Below the pieces are notes generated by a model. It did not search any database. It saw only the letters and a program-made list of their open reading frames with translations, and was not told the origin of the DNA. A stretch of 11,697 nt of DNA from Gammaproteobacteria bacterium (lineage in GTDB: Bacteria > Pseudomonadota > Gammaproteobacteria > UBA6429 > Thiohalophilaceae), in contig QILH01000014.1 in NCBI GenBank assembly GCA_003233255.1, positions 1 to 11,697 on the forward strand, read 5' to 3'. This document shows, in pieces, positions 1-7,424 of the stretch. Position numbers and translations under genes: made by a program. Position 1 is the stretch's first letter. Each line of letters opens with the position of its first letter.

Positions 1-191
1 TTGGCGGCTTTGTTAAAAGCGTCAATGGAGGGTTTGATGACGTGTGCAGCTAAAGCAGGCCCTGCGTATGTCTGTAAGCGCCATTTAATCGTGGTCTTTT
101 TTGCTGCATGCACAAAGGGTGCATTCACCGTGGCGAGGGTTGCGGCCGCGCCTAATCCAACTTTTTTTATGAAATTGCGTCTATTTGTCAT
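1..191 (-). CDS. TRAP transporter substrate-binding protein (DctP-type), N-terminal fragment
   Basis: The gene runs off the left edge of the window; 63 codons are visible. Translation from the ATG at 191 begins MTNRRNFIKKVGLGAAATLA, a twin-arginine signal (RR at residues 4-5 followed by NFIKK and an Ala-rich hydrophobic stretch). Likely cleavage follows VHA near residue 29. The mature start (KKTTIKWRLQTYAGP) matches the first beta strand of periplasmic DctP/TakP-type TRAP receptors, which bind organic acids or related small solutes and pass them to a DctQM permease. A Shine-Dalgarno-like GGGAG lies about 8 nt upstream of the ATG. The gene is divergent from the RpiR-type regulator, an arrangement usual for a regulator and its target transporter. 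The substrate cannot be told from this fragment. Confidence in the family is high because of the Tat signal and the mature N-terminus. Confidence 0.82.
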   Translation of the reverse strand, partial: MTNRRNFIKKVGLGAAATLATVNAPFVHAAKKTTIKWRLQTYAGPALAAHVIKPSIDAFNKAA

Positions 192-250
192 TTTCGTGGC
201 TCCCTGTATTTTTAATTACTCGATGAATTGAATAGCTGTATTTTTAGCAA

Positions 251-279
251 GGCATAAATCGGCTGGCCTGTGATGTAAA
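251..279 (-). promoter_or_regulatory. Candidate sigma-70 promoter for the TRAP operon
   Basis: Read on the minus strand, TTTACA (complement of 274-279) is followed after 17 nt by TATGCC (complement of 251-256). The -35 match is fair and the -10 match is weak. The -35 hexamer lies inside the inverted repeat at 273-290, so a protein bound there would block polymerase. Confidence 0.4.
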
Positions 280-290
280 GATATTTACAT
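273..290. promoter_or_regulatory. Inverted repeat, candidate RpiR-family operator
   Basis: The repeat is ATGTAAA-gata-TTTACAT: perfect 7-bp arms with a 4-nt spacer, centred between the divergent TRAP and RpiR genes. Its core TGTAAA...TTTACA resembles sites bound by some RpiR-family proteins, such as the TGTA...TACA half-sites of HexR. It overlaps the proposed -35 of the TRAP promoter. The link to the neighbouring regulator is inferred. Confidence 0.5.
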
Positions 291-335
291 ATGATGCATT
301 GTGAGGTCAAATATTTTATACTAAGTTGTATTCTC

Positions 336-341
336 TATAAT
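336..341 (+). promoter_or_regulatory. Candidate -10 element for the RpiR-type regulator gene
   Basis: A consensus TATAAT lies 38 nt upstream of the start codon. No convincing -35 hexamer is seen 15-19 nt upstream; the region is AT-rich. If used, transcription would start near 348 and leave a leader of about 30 nt. Confidence 0.4.
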
Positions 342-379
342 AATTCACCATGCTACACGCTTAAAAATAGTGCACCGAC

Positions 380-1270
380 ATGAGAAAAAAAACAGGCAAA
401 CAGACCCCTCAAACTATAGCTGAATTAATCCGTACCCGTTTTGATGAGTTCAAGCCGGCGGAACGACGGATCGCCAATCACCTGCTGGTTAATTATCCAA
501 TGGCCGGACTAGTATCGATCACCGAATTATCGGAGAGCTGCGAGGTTTCGGCGCCGACGGTGATGCGGACGTTAAAGCGCATCGGTTTTAGCAGTTTTAT
601 TACCTTTCAAAAAACACTGAAAAAAGAGCTGAGTAAGACCTTATCCGACCCGATCGCCAAACACAGTCAGTGGGCGACCGGTGCTCCGAAAGAACACATA
701 CTCAATCAAACCGCGGATTCGGTGGTGTCTAATCTTCGTGACACCATGAATCAATTAAGCCATGAAATGTTTAATGAAGTGGTATCTTTGCTAGCCGATC
801 AGAAACGAAGTATCTATCTGGTCGGCGGGCGCATAACGTATTCGTTTTCAGATTATCTGGGCACGCACCTGGAAGTTATTCGCAAAGGCGTAGCGAAACT
901 GCCTTCTTCAGTGAGTTTATGGTCGCATCGTTTACTGGATATGCAGCGTAATGATGTGCTGGTGATCTTTGACGTTCGTCGTTATGAGACCGACCTGTTA
1001 AATATTGCCGCGCTGGCTAAAGACAAGGGTGTGGTGGTGGTGTTGTTTACTGACCAATGGCTATCGCCGATCGCGGAGTATGCGACACATAGTTTCCCGG
1101 TTCGAATTGAAGCCCCATCCGGTTGGGATTCGGGTGTGACCACCTTGTTTGTGATCGAAGCACTGATCGCCGCGGTCGAACGCAAGTTATGGCCAAAGGC
1201 ATCTAAACGCATGAAAGAACTTGAACAGGCCTATTCGTATACAGGGCGCTTCAAACCAGAGTCAAAGTGA
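380..1270 (+). CDS. MurR/RpiR family transcriptional regulator (HTH + SIS domain)
   Basis: This 296-residue protein has the usual RpiR layout. An N-terminal HTH_6 domain covers residues ~8-85, with the helix-turn-helix around 46-70 (SITELSESCEVSAPTVMRTL). A C-terminal SIS (sugar isomerase-like) domain covers ~130-265, with the ligand-binding strand-loop IYLVGGRITYSFSDYL at 145-160 and the second Rossmann-like half DVLVIFDVRRYETD at 192-205. RpiR regulators bind a phosphosugar or other small metabolite through SIS and repress or activate nearby catabolic genes. The gene is divergent from a TRAP receptor gene and probably controls it through the inverted repeat at 273-290. The GGR loop instead of the classical GxGxS phosphosugar loop hints at a ligand other than a simple sugar phosphate. 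The ATG at 380 has no strong Shine-Dalgarno sequence, but the HTH alignment supports this start. Confidence 0.9.
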   Translation: MRKKTGKQTPQTIAELIRTRFDEFKPAERRIANHLLVNYPMAGLVSITELSESCEVSAPTVMRTLKRIGFSSFITFQKTLKKELSKTLSDPIAKHSQWATGAPKEHILNQTADSVVSNLRDTMNQLSHEMFNEVVSLLADQKRSIYLVGGRITYSFSDYLGTHLEVIRKGVAKLPSSVSLWSHRLLDMQRNDVLVIFDVRRYETDLLNIAALAKDKGVVVVLFTDQWLSPIAEYATHSFPVRIEAPSGWDSGVTTLFVIEALIAAVERKLWPKASKRMKELEQAYSYTGRFKPESK

Positions 1271-1339
1271 TTTAGCAAAGGTACGAAGTACAGCAGGAAT
1301 TTTCGTTTGATCCAGATTGGCGCGTGAAGTGATTAATCC

Positions 1340-1374
1340 TTGTTGAAAAACACTCTCTAGACACGTAGATCGGC
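1340..1374 (+). repeat. 35-bp imperfect direct repeat, copy 1
   Basis: This segment matches 5523-5557 in the same orientation. The first 14 nt are identical (TTGTTGAAAAACAC), and about 28 of 35 positions match overall without gaps. The second copy lies on the other side of the helicase gene. Confidence 0.5.
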
Positions 1375-1410
1375 AACAGAGGTTCTATTCTCAATTATAA
1401 TAGATGGCCT

Positions 1411-1483
1411 ATATTTAACGCTCATTGAAGTTTTGTTCGATTTTCTGGATTCTAAGCAAATATTTAATGAACGTTAAATATTT
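1411..1483. repeat. Overlapping inverted repeats (alternative hairpins)
   Basis: Two stems compete for the same bases. ATATTTAACGCTCATT (1411-1426) pairs at 15 of 16 positions with AATGAACGTTAAATAT (1466-1481) across a 39-nt loop. The right arm can also pair locally: AAATATTTAA (1458-1467) with TTAAATATTT (1474-1483) across 6 nt. The local stem ends in a short T run. The function is unknown. Confidence 0.5.
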
Positions 1484-1646
1484 TTTGACGGTTACCGTCT
1501 GGCCGAGGTCTTTAGCGCTCTGGATACGTCATACAATATATCGTTAGTTGTCATGCTCGCTGCCCGTAAAAGATACCGTGTGTAATAGATACAATATTTC
1601 CAGGAAGAAAACCTTACAATTGTCCCGTATGGTAGAAATATAGGCG

Positions 1647-1665
1647 AGTCTAATCTTGTTAGACT
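1647..1665. repeat. Short hairpin upstream of the helicase promoter
   Basis: AGTCTAA-tcttg-TTAGACT has perfect 7-bp arms and a 5-nt loop. It lies about 45 nt upstream of the proposed -10 and could be an operator half-site pair or a weak upstream terminator. No long T tract follows. Confidence 0.35.
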
Positions 1666-1677
1666 TTATGTCATTTT

Positions 1678-1693
1678 AATAGCCATGGCTATT
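1678..1693. promoter_or_regulatory. Perfect 16-bp palindrome, candidate operator
   Basis: AATAGCCATGGCTATT is a perfect palindrome with no spacer. It covers most of the -35 position of the extended -10 promoter just downstream, where a repressor would block polymerase. The binding protein is unknown. Confidence 0.5.
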
Positions 1694-1708
1694 CATACCT
1701 AAATTTCT

Positions 1709-1717
1709 TGGTATAAT
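1709..1717 (+). promoter_or_regulatory. Extended -10 promoter for the SNF2 helicase gene
   Basis: TGGTATAAT fits the extended -10 consensus (TGnTATAAT) perfectly, so a good -35 is not required and none is seen. Transcription would start near 1724, leaving a leader of about 50 nt before the helicase start codon. Confidence 0.6.
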
Positions 1718-1775
1718 CCCTTCCTCTCAATCACCGTATGACTGAACCGAACAGTATTTTAATTTAATCACCTGA

Positions 1776-4700
1776 ATGCATATGCAAAAACTCAAACGTA
1801 ACGATATCAAGTACTGGACTGATCCAGGCAGTTATGATCGTGGTCGGGTATATTTCGAACGAGGCCGGGTCGAACACCTGCACGTGGAGAGGGTTGATGC
1901 GGATGAAGTCATCCTGCATGCGATGGTGCAGGGCAGAGGAAATCTGCTCTATGAGCAGGAAATCAATGTCGAAGGCTTGAGAACGGGCAAGATAGAAATT
2001 AGCGGTGATTGCAGTTGTCCGGTTGGTTTCAATTGCAAACACATCGTCGCCGTCTGTCTGAAATACCAGTCCAGTCCCGAAGCGGTCAATGATGAACAGG
2101 CGATTAGTCTGGGTTGGTTGGAAAAGTTTTCGCAGGCAAGCCTTCCCGCCAGGGCGGTGGAGACACCGGGCTCCGAATTTATTGCCTATGTCCTGAAGCC
2201 TACGCGCGATCCTGCAAGCGTGTCTGTCGAATTTATGATTAGCCGCTATCTGAAAAAAGGCGGGCTCGGCAAGGGGCGACGAGTCGATTTATATAATTTT
2301 GCCAACGATTATTCTAATCCAGGCTATGCACAGGACGGTGATAAGGAAATTGGCCAACTTATCGAGGCGCAGAACAAGACTCCGTGGGGGGGACGTCAAA
2401 CCTATTCATTGAGTGGTGAGTTGGGTTTTCTGGCCTTGTCCAAAATATTAAATACTGGCCGTTGTTTCTGGCAGGACACCAAAACCCCGGCACTGCAGTC
2501 GGGCGAAGCTCGTGAGTTACAGCTTGACTGGCTTCAGGAAAAAAACGGCGATTACCGTCTTGCCATCAACGTAAACCCGCAAGCCGTGGTATTGGATACC
2601 TTGCCAGCCCTATATATAGATACACAGGTCGGTGTCATTGGGCCGATACAGGGGGCCGATTTTAATACCGAACAATGGGCCATGTTGCTGGAGGCCCCGT
2701 TGGTGCCTGCCGAGGTCAGCACCGAATTCAGCCAGCAGTTGTTGACCCGCCTACCCGATTTGCCACTGCCACCCCCGCAGCAAATGGACATTATTCATGT
2801 TGAACAACAAGCACCGCTGCCACGTTTGTTTTTGTATGGCGAACCAGATCCGGTTAGCGGACATCGTACTCACTTTATGCGCCTGCGTTTTGGCTATGCG
2901 GAACACGAGCTAACAATCGCTCCACCCATGCCTGTGCGAAATCTGGTTGTGGATAATAAGATCATTCGTATTGAGCGAGATTTAAATGCAGAGCAAGTTG
3001 AAATGGAAAAACTGTTTGCAACCGGGTTTCAGGCCTTTCCAGACGAACAGCTCGGCGATATTCATTTTATGGGGCCGACTGAAAACGGTTTAATGGCGTC
3101 GGCTGAATGCTGGCAACAATTTCTGGATGAAACTCTGCCCGAGCTGGAAGCCGAAGGTTGGCAGGTGGAGATTGATCCCGGTTTTCACCTGGAATTCCTG
3201 CAAGTTGATGACTGGGAAGTCGAGATTGAATCAGAGAACGACTGGTTTGATCTGCGTTTTGACCTTGAGATACAGGGGCGCAAACTGCCGTTATTACCGC
3301 TGATCGCCGAGGTGTTGACCAGTTTCGATCCGGACAATCTGCCCGAGACCCTGACCTTGCCCATGGGTAACAGCCAGTATTTGCAATTACCGGCCGAACG
3401 CATTCGTCCTATTTGTCAGATCCTGTATGAACTTTATGATTCAGGCACGTTGGATGAGGATGGCCGCATGCGCCTGGGCCGTTTCGATGCGGTGCGGCTG
3501 GCCGAGCTGGAGTCCGGTTGCAGTGACGAACTGCATTGGCACGGCGGCAAGGCACTGCGACAACTCGGAAAGAAACTCAAGGATTTTAAGGGCATTAAAA
3601 AAGTCGCGCCGCCGCGTGGATTAAAAGCCACGTTACGTGATTATCAGCAACTGGGGCTGAACTGGCTGCAATTCCTGCGCGAGTATGAATTCAACGGTAT
3701 CCTGGCCGACGACATGGGCCTGGGTAAAACGGTACAGGCCTTGGCTCACCTGCTGAAGGAAAAAGAAAGCAAGCGCATGGATCGGCCCTGCCTGATCATT
3801 GCCCCAACCAGCTTAATGAGTAACTGGCGACGCGAGGCCGAGCAGTTTACGCCTAAACTTAGTGTGTTGATATTGCAAGGTCCAGAACGCAAGCAACATT
3901 TTACCGACATCAGCCAATATGATCTGGTGCTAACGACCTACCCATTACTGGTGCGCGATCAGGAAACCCTGCTAGCCCAGGACTATCATTATTTGATCCT
4001 CGATGAAGCCCAGGTAATTAAAAATCCACGCGCCAAGGCCGCGCGCATAGCACGAGACATTACCGCCCGTCATCGATTATGTCTGACCGGCACACCGATG
4101 GAAAACCATCTGGGTGAGCTGTGGGCCTTGTTCGATTTTCTGATGCCCGGATTTCTCGGCGAGAACAAATTATTCACCCAACGTTTTCGCACCCCGATTG
4201 AAAAACAGGGCAATACGGAACAGCGTCAACGGCTAGTGCGCCGGGTTGCCCCGTTTATGCTGCGCCGACGTAAGTCGGAGGTGATCAAGGAGTTACCGGA
4301 TAAAATCGAGATGCTTCGTTCGGTGGCAATGGACAGCAAACAATCCGCACTGTATGAAAGCATTCGCTTGTCGATGGAAAAAAAGGTACGCCAGGCCATA
4401 GCCCAGAAAGGCCTGGCGCGCAGCCACATTACCATTCTTGATGCTCTGTTGAAGTTGCGTCAGACCTGTTGCGATCCACAACTGCTGTCACTGCCACAGG
4501 CCCAAAAGGTTAAATCTTCGGCCAAGCTGGAAATGCTGATGGAAATGTTACCCGAGATGCTGGAAGAAGGGCGGCGCATCCTGTTGTTTTCCCAGTTCAC
4601 CAAAATGCTGGCGATCATCGAGCAAAAATTAATTGAAGTCGGCATAAGCTACACCAAACTCACCGGCCAGACCCGCAAACGGGATGAGGTGATCGAGCGT

Positions 4701-5036
4701 TTTCGCCAGGGCGAGGCCGATGTTTTCCTTATCAGCCTCAAGGCCGGTGGCGTCGGCCTCAACCTCACCGAAGCCGATACCGTGATCCACTACGATCCCT
4801 GGTGGAACCCAGCGGTCGAAAATCAGGCGACCGATCGTGCGCATCGTATTGGCCAGGATAAAACCGTGTTCGTGTACAAACTGATCACTGAAAATACCCT
4901 GGAAGAAAAAATTATGGCCATGCAGGCCCGAAAACAGGCGTTGGCCGATGGTGTTTACGACGGCGACGAAAAAGGTGCGGACTTAAAGCTTAATGCTGAC
5001 GATTTGCAGGAATTGTTTGCCCCGTTGGCAGGCTGA
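1776..5036 (+). CDS. SWIM zinc finger / SNF2-family helicase-like ATPase
   Basis: This is a 1086-residue Swi2/Snf2-type ATPase of superfamily 2, a family that translocates on double-stranded DNA and remodels protein-DNA complexes. A SWIM zinc finger is near the N-terminus: C79-x-C81...C87-x-H89. A long, poorly conserved middle section follows. The SNF2 ATPase lobe holds Walker A DDMGLGKT (645-652), the Walker B/DExx box DEAQ (743-746) and motif III LTGTP (770-774). The helicase C lobe holds LLFSQF (~938), AGGVGLNL (~990) and motif VI DRAHRIGQ (1020-1027). The C-terminus ends in LQELFAPL, a typical tail of this bacterial group. All motor motifs look intact. ATGs at 1776 and 1782 are both possible and neither has a clear Shine-Dalgarno. 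It stands alone between gene-free regions, so its pathway is not shown; a role in transcription recycling or DNA repair is only inferred from relatives such as RapA. Confidence 0.95.
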   Translation: MHMQKLKRNDIKYWTDPGSYDRGRVYFERGRVEHLHVERVDADEVILHAMVQGRGNLLYEQEINVEGLRTGKIEISGDCSCPVGFNCKHIVAVCLKYQSSPEAVNDEQAISLGWLEKFSQASLPARAVETPGSEFIAYVLKPTRDPASVSVEFMISRYLKKGGLGKGRRVDLYNFANDYSNPGYAQDGDKEIGQLIEAQNKTPWGGRQTYSLSGELGFLALSKILNTGRCFWQDTKTPALQSGEARELQLDWLQEKNGDYRLAINVNPQAVVLDTLPALYIDTQVGVIGPIQGADFNTEQWAMLLEAPLVPAEVSTEFSQQLLTRLPDLPLPPPQQMDIIHVEQQAPLPRLFLYGEPDPVSGHRTHFMRLRFGYAEHELTIAPPMPVRNLVVDNKIIRIERDLNAEQVEMEKLFATGFQAFPDEQLGDIHFMGPTENGLMASAECWQQFLDETLPELEAEGWQVEIDPGFHLEFLQVDDWEVEIESENDWFDLRFDLEIQGRKLPLLPLIAEVLTSFDPDNLPETLTLPMGNSQYLQLPAERIRPICQILYELYDSGTLDEDGRMRLGRFDAVRLAELESGCSDELHWHGGKALRQLGKKLKDFKGIKKVAPPRGLKATLRDYQQLGLNWLQFLREYEFNGILADDMGLGKTVQALAHLLKEKESKRMDRPCLIIAPTSLMSNWRREAEQFTPKLSVLILQGPERKQHFTDISQYDLVLTTYPLLVRDQETLLAQDYHYLILDEAQVIKNPRAKAARIARDITARHRLCLTGTPMENHLGELWALFDFLMPGFLGENKLFTQRFRTPIEKQGNTEQRQRLVRRVAPFMLRRRKSEVIKELPDKIEMLRSVAMDSKQSALYESIRLSMEKKVRQAIAQKGLARSHITILDALLKLRQTCCDPQLLSLPQAQKVKSSAKLEMLMEMLPEMLEEGRRILLFSQFTKMLAIIEQKLIEVGISYTKLTGQTRKRDEVIERFRQGEADVFLISLKAGGVGLNLTEADTVIHYDPWWNPAVENQATDRAHRIGQDKTVFVYKLITENTLEEKIMAMQARKQALADGVYDGDEKGADLKLNADDLQELFAPLAG

Positions 5037-5108
5037 TGATCGCTACTCTTTGACATCTCGGATCCCCGCATTGAGCGTGGTACGTGTGGCACCGAAGTAA
5101 TGTGCACG

Positions 5109-5408
5109 TTACGGGCGGTTAACGCTTAATCTGCTTAAAGCCAATACGTCCTTGTAAAAGGCCAGTATGAAGAAACGTAAACGCAAGATTGCGATTATGG
5201 AGGATATTTTACGCTCTGAGCGGGTTTGTTCCAGTGATTTAATATGCTCATGCCATGGTGGTGTGAGTGCTAAAACGGATCGGAATCTATTTTGGCGAAG
5301 ACAATTTCTAAATGCGTTTGCTACGACAAGCTGATACCACACTTCAGGAACATCATAATTGTCTGCGCGGTTGCTCGGATGGTAATAAGGCATAAAATTA
5401 TCAAACAT
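5109..5408 (-). CDS. Doubtful hypothetical protein, 99 residues
   Basis: This ATG-started reading frame of 99 codons lies on the minus strand between two well-supported plus-strand genes. The translation begins MFDNFMPYYHPSNRADNYD and is rich in Arg, Leu and Ile towards the C-terminus (RLRFFILAF). It has no clear transmembrane segment, signal peptide or motif that I recognise. No good Shine-Dalgarno precedes the ATG (the upstream bases are TCTGGTAACAGA). The frame stays open for about 26 codons upstream of the ATG, so a longer ancestral gene is possible. It could be a real small gene, a decayed remnant or chance. A 55-codon plus-strand frame from the ATG at 5167 overlaps it and is no better supported. 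Confidence 0.25.
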   Translation of the reverse strand: MFDNFMPYYHPSNRADNYDVPEVWYQLVVANAFRNCLRQNRFRSVLALTPPWHEHIKSLEQTRSERKISSIIAILRLRFFILAFYKDVLALSRLSVNRP

Positions 5409-5522
5409 TCTGTTACCAGACTCGCGCCGATGATAAACCTGTATCGGTATAAAGATCGCAGTCGTACCTGATTTTTCTATAGTTGGTCAATCAATACCCC
5501 CCAGTTCTGATATACGTTATAT

Positions 5523-5557
5523 TTGTTGAAAAACACCTTACAGGCAAGTAGATTGGC
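5523..5557 (+). repeat. 35-bp imperfect direct repeat, copy 2
   Basis: This is the partner of 1340-1374, in the same orientation with about 28 of 35 matches. It lies about 70-100 nt upstream of the sensor kinase start, so it might act in that gene's promoter region. No known element is recognised. Confidence 0.5.
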
Positions 5558-5628
5558 TATTGGCTCCCTGTTGTTACTAATATTAAAAGCAAGGGACGTA
5601 GTTGTTTACCACGGAGGTCAAGGTTATC

Positions 5629-7395
5629 GTGCAACAGATTACATCATCAGATTTTGATCAAAAAATATTGTCCGAGCAGATAAAGATTTTATATCGGTCA
5701 AAGTTGATGATCATTTACATCAGCCTTCTCGTCAGTGTTTTACTGGTATATCCGCTCTGGGATCTGATTGAGCAACGCTATTTACTCGGCTGGCTATTCC
5801 TGGTGGTGATCCTGGTGATCTTGCGCACTGCCAGTTACATTAGTTATAAACGCAATTACACTCCTGAACGGGTAAAACGATACGCCTTGCAATTCACTCT
5901 GGGCAGCGCAGGCTCTGGTTTGCTATGGGGCGTTGCCGGGGTGTTGTTTTTTACGGAGCAAAGTTCAGAACACCAATTTTACATGATGATTATTTTTACC
6001 GGCATGGCGGCCGCTTCGCTGGCCTCGTTGCATACTTACCTGCCGGTCTTTTATGCCTTTTTGATTCCGGCACTTATACCGATTGCACTTATCCATCTCG
6101 TACAGGGTGATGCCCTGCACATATCACTTGGCATTATCATTCTCGCTTTTTTAATTGGTGTGTCGTACTTTGGATTCAACTTTAATCACAGCCTGTTGCA
6201 GACCTTGCGTTTGCGGTTTGAGAATGTTGAGCTGGTTGAACAGTTACGCGAACAAAAAGAAGAAGCGGAAAGAGCGAATATCGCCAAGTCCAAATTTCTG
6301 GCCGCCGCCAGTCATGACCTGCGCCAACCTCTGCACGCCCTGATGTTATTTACCTCGGTGCTGGACGAAACGATTCAATATCCCAAGGTACGCAAGGTCG
6401 TCGATCAAATTAATGCCTCGGTGGAAGCCCTGCAAAGTCTGTTTAATGCCCTGCTGGACATCTCGCGTCTGGAGGCCGGCGTGTTGGTCGCCGAGCCGGT
6501 GCATTTTAATCTACAGCAACTGCTCGATAAATTAACCAACGATTACGGCCTGGTGGTAAAAGACAAAGGCCTGGACCTGACCTTGAAACCTTGTGCGTTG
6601 GTGGTCTATAGCGATCCTGCCTTGCTGGAACAAATCATGCGTAATTTTGTCACCAATGCCATTCGTTATACCAACACTGGCTCGATTACGATTTCATGTC
6701 ACGAGCAAAATGATGTTATTCGTATCGACGTGAGTGATACTGGCGTGGGCATCCCGGCAGACAAACAACATGCTATTTTTACCGAGTTTTTTCAACTGGG
6801 CAATCCACAACGGGATCGCAGCAAGGGGCTGGGGCTGGGGCTGGCCATCGTCGAGCGCATCGCAAAGTTACTGAATCATCCCATCGACGTGCATTCTGTG
6901 CCCGACCAAGGTTCTACTTTTAGCATCAGCGTCGCGAAGGGCGATGCCGCGGCAATACAAAAAAAACAGGTACAATTCGTGGCCGCACATCAGGCGACAT
7001 TTGATGACTTGCTCATTGTGGTGGTCGATGACGAGTCGAGCATTAGAGAAGGCATGCAAATCCTGCTCGAAAGCTGGGGCTGTCGCGTTGTGGTGACCGC
7101 CACGCTGGACGAAACCGTAAAAGATCTAACAACGCGACAGTTAACACCGGATGGCATTATCGCCGACTTTCGTCTGGCCGGTACGCAAACGGGTATCCAT
7201 GTGATACAACAACTGCATGCCGAGTATGGCGATCACCTGCCGGCACTGATTGTCACCGGTGATATTGAGGTGGATCGTTTACGTGAAGTCAGCGAAAGCG
7301 GTTTTCAATTACTGCATAAACCCGTTGCGGCGGCAAAGTTACGCGCGTTTGTGAATAACGTTATGAAAAACAAAAAGCGCCGCGAAACGTTTTAA
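5629..7395 (+). CDS. Hybrid sensor histidine kinase with C-terminal receiver domain
   Basis: With the GTG at 5629 the product is 588 residues. The N-terminal ~190 residues form about six transmembrane segments (roughly 27-42, 53-73, 88-108, 118-136, 139-159, 165-186) with no periplasmic or PAS sensor domain. A short coiled linker leads to HisKA, with the phosphorylated His in ASHDLRQPLHA (H229). The HATPase domain has the N box NFVTNAIRYT (N343), G1 box DTGVGIP (370-376) and G2 box GLGLGLA (~400-406). A receiver domain follows from ~460: acidic pair D467/D468, phosphoacceptor D513 in IIADFRL, T543 and K564. No HPt domain is visible. The GTG has a strong GGAGG 11 nt upstream; an in-frame TTG at 5602, with AGGGA 5 nt upstream, is the alternative and adds 9 residues. 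It is convergent with the response regulator gene, its probable partner. The stimulus is unknown. Confidence 0.9.
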   Translation: MQQITSSDFDQKILSEQIKILYRSKLMIIYISLLVSVLLVYPLWDLIEQRYLLGWLFLVVILVILRTASYISYKRNYTPERVKRYALQFTLGSAGSGLLWGVAGVLFFTEQSSEHQFYMMIIFTGMAAASLASLHTYLPVFYAFLIPALIPIALIHLVQGDALHISLGIIILAFLIGVSYFGFNFNHSLLQTLRLRFENVELVEQLREQKEEAERANIAKSKFLAAASHDLRQPLHALMLFTSVLDETIQYPKVRKVVDQINASVEALQSLFNALLDISRLEAGVLVAEPVHFNLQQLLDKLTNDYGLVVKDKGLDLTLKPCALVVYSDPALLEQIMRNFVTNAIRYTNTGSITISCHEQNDVIRIDVSDTGVGIPADKQHAIFTEFFQLGNPQRDRSKGLGLGLAIVERIAKLLNHPIDVHSVPDQGSTFSISVAKGDAAAIQKKQVQFVAAHQATFDDLLIVVVDDESSIREGMQILLESWGCRVVVTATLDETVKDLTTRQLTPDGIIADFRLAGTQTGIHVIQQLHAEYGDHLPALIVTGDIEVDRLREVSESGFQLLHKPVAAAKLRAFVNNVMKNKKRRETF

Positions 7396-7424
7396 ACGAT
7401 AACCGATCAGGTGTGGTCGCCGGT

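Larger units (their letters stand above)
1271..1775. other. 505-bp gene-free region rich in inverted repeats
   Basis: No convincing gene was found on either strand. The stretch holds one copy of a 35-bp dispersed repeat (1340-1374), two overlapping AT-rich inverted repeats (1411-1483), a 6-bp inverted repeat with a single central T (GACGGT-T-ACCGTC, 1487-1499), a 7-bp-arm hairpin (1647-1665), a perfect 16-bp palindrome (1678-1693) and an extended -10 promoter (1709-1717). No clear GC-rich terminator follows the regulator gene. The AT-rich stem ending at 1483 is followed by a short T run and could serve weakly. Confidence 0.6.
5037..5601. other. Largely gene-free region between the helicase and the sensor kinase
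   Basis: Apart from a doubtful minus-strand ORF (5109-5408), no gene is supported. No rho-independent terminator is visible after the helicase stop. The second copy of a 35-bp repeat (5523-5557) lies near the right end. TTGGTC at 5483 and TATACG at 5511 are too far apart and too weak to call a promoter for the kinase. Confidence 0.5.

Noticed and set aside
1..231. Plus-strand 76-codon frame at the left edge
   Set aside because: It lies opposite a clear Tat signal peptide and TRAP receptor start on the minus strand; its translation has no family features.
1776..5036. Part of a phage-defence system such as DISARM
   Set aside because: An SNF2-type helicase alone is not enough; no methylase, DUF1998 or phospholipase D-like partner gene is present on either side.
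7396..7424. Bidirectional terminator between the convergent kinase and regulator genes
   Set aside because: Only a 5-bp AACCG/CGGTT pairing with a long loop is present and there is no T tract.
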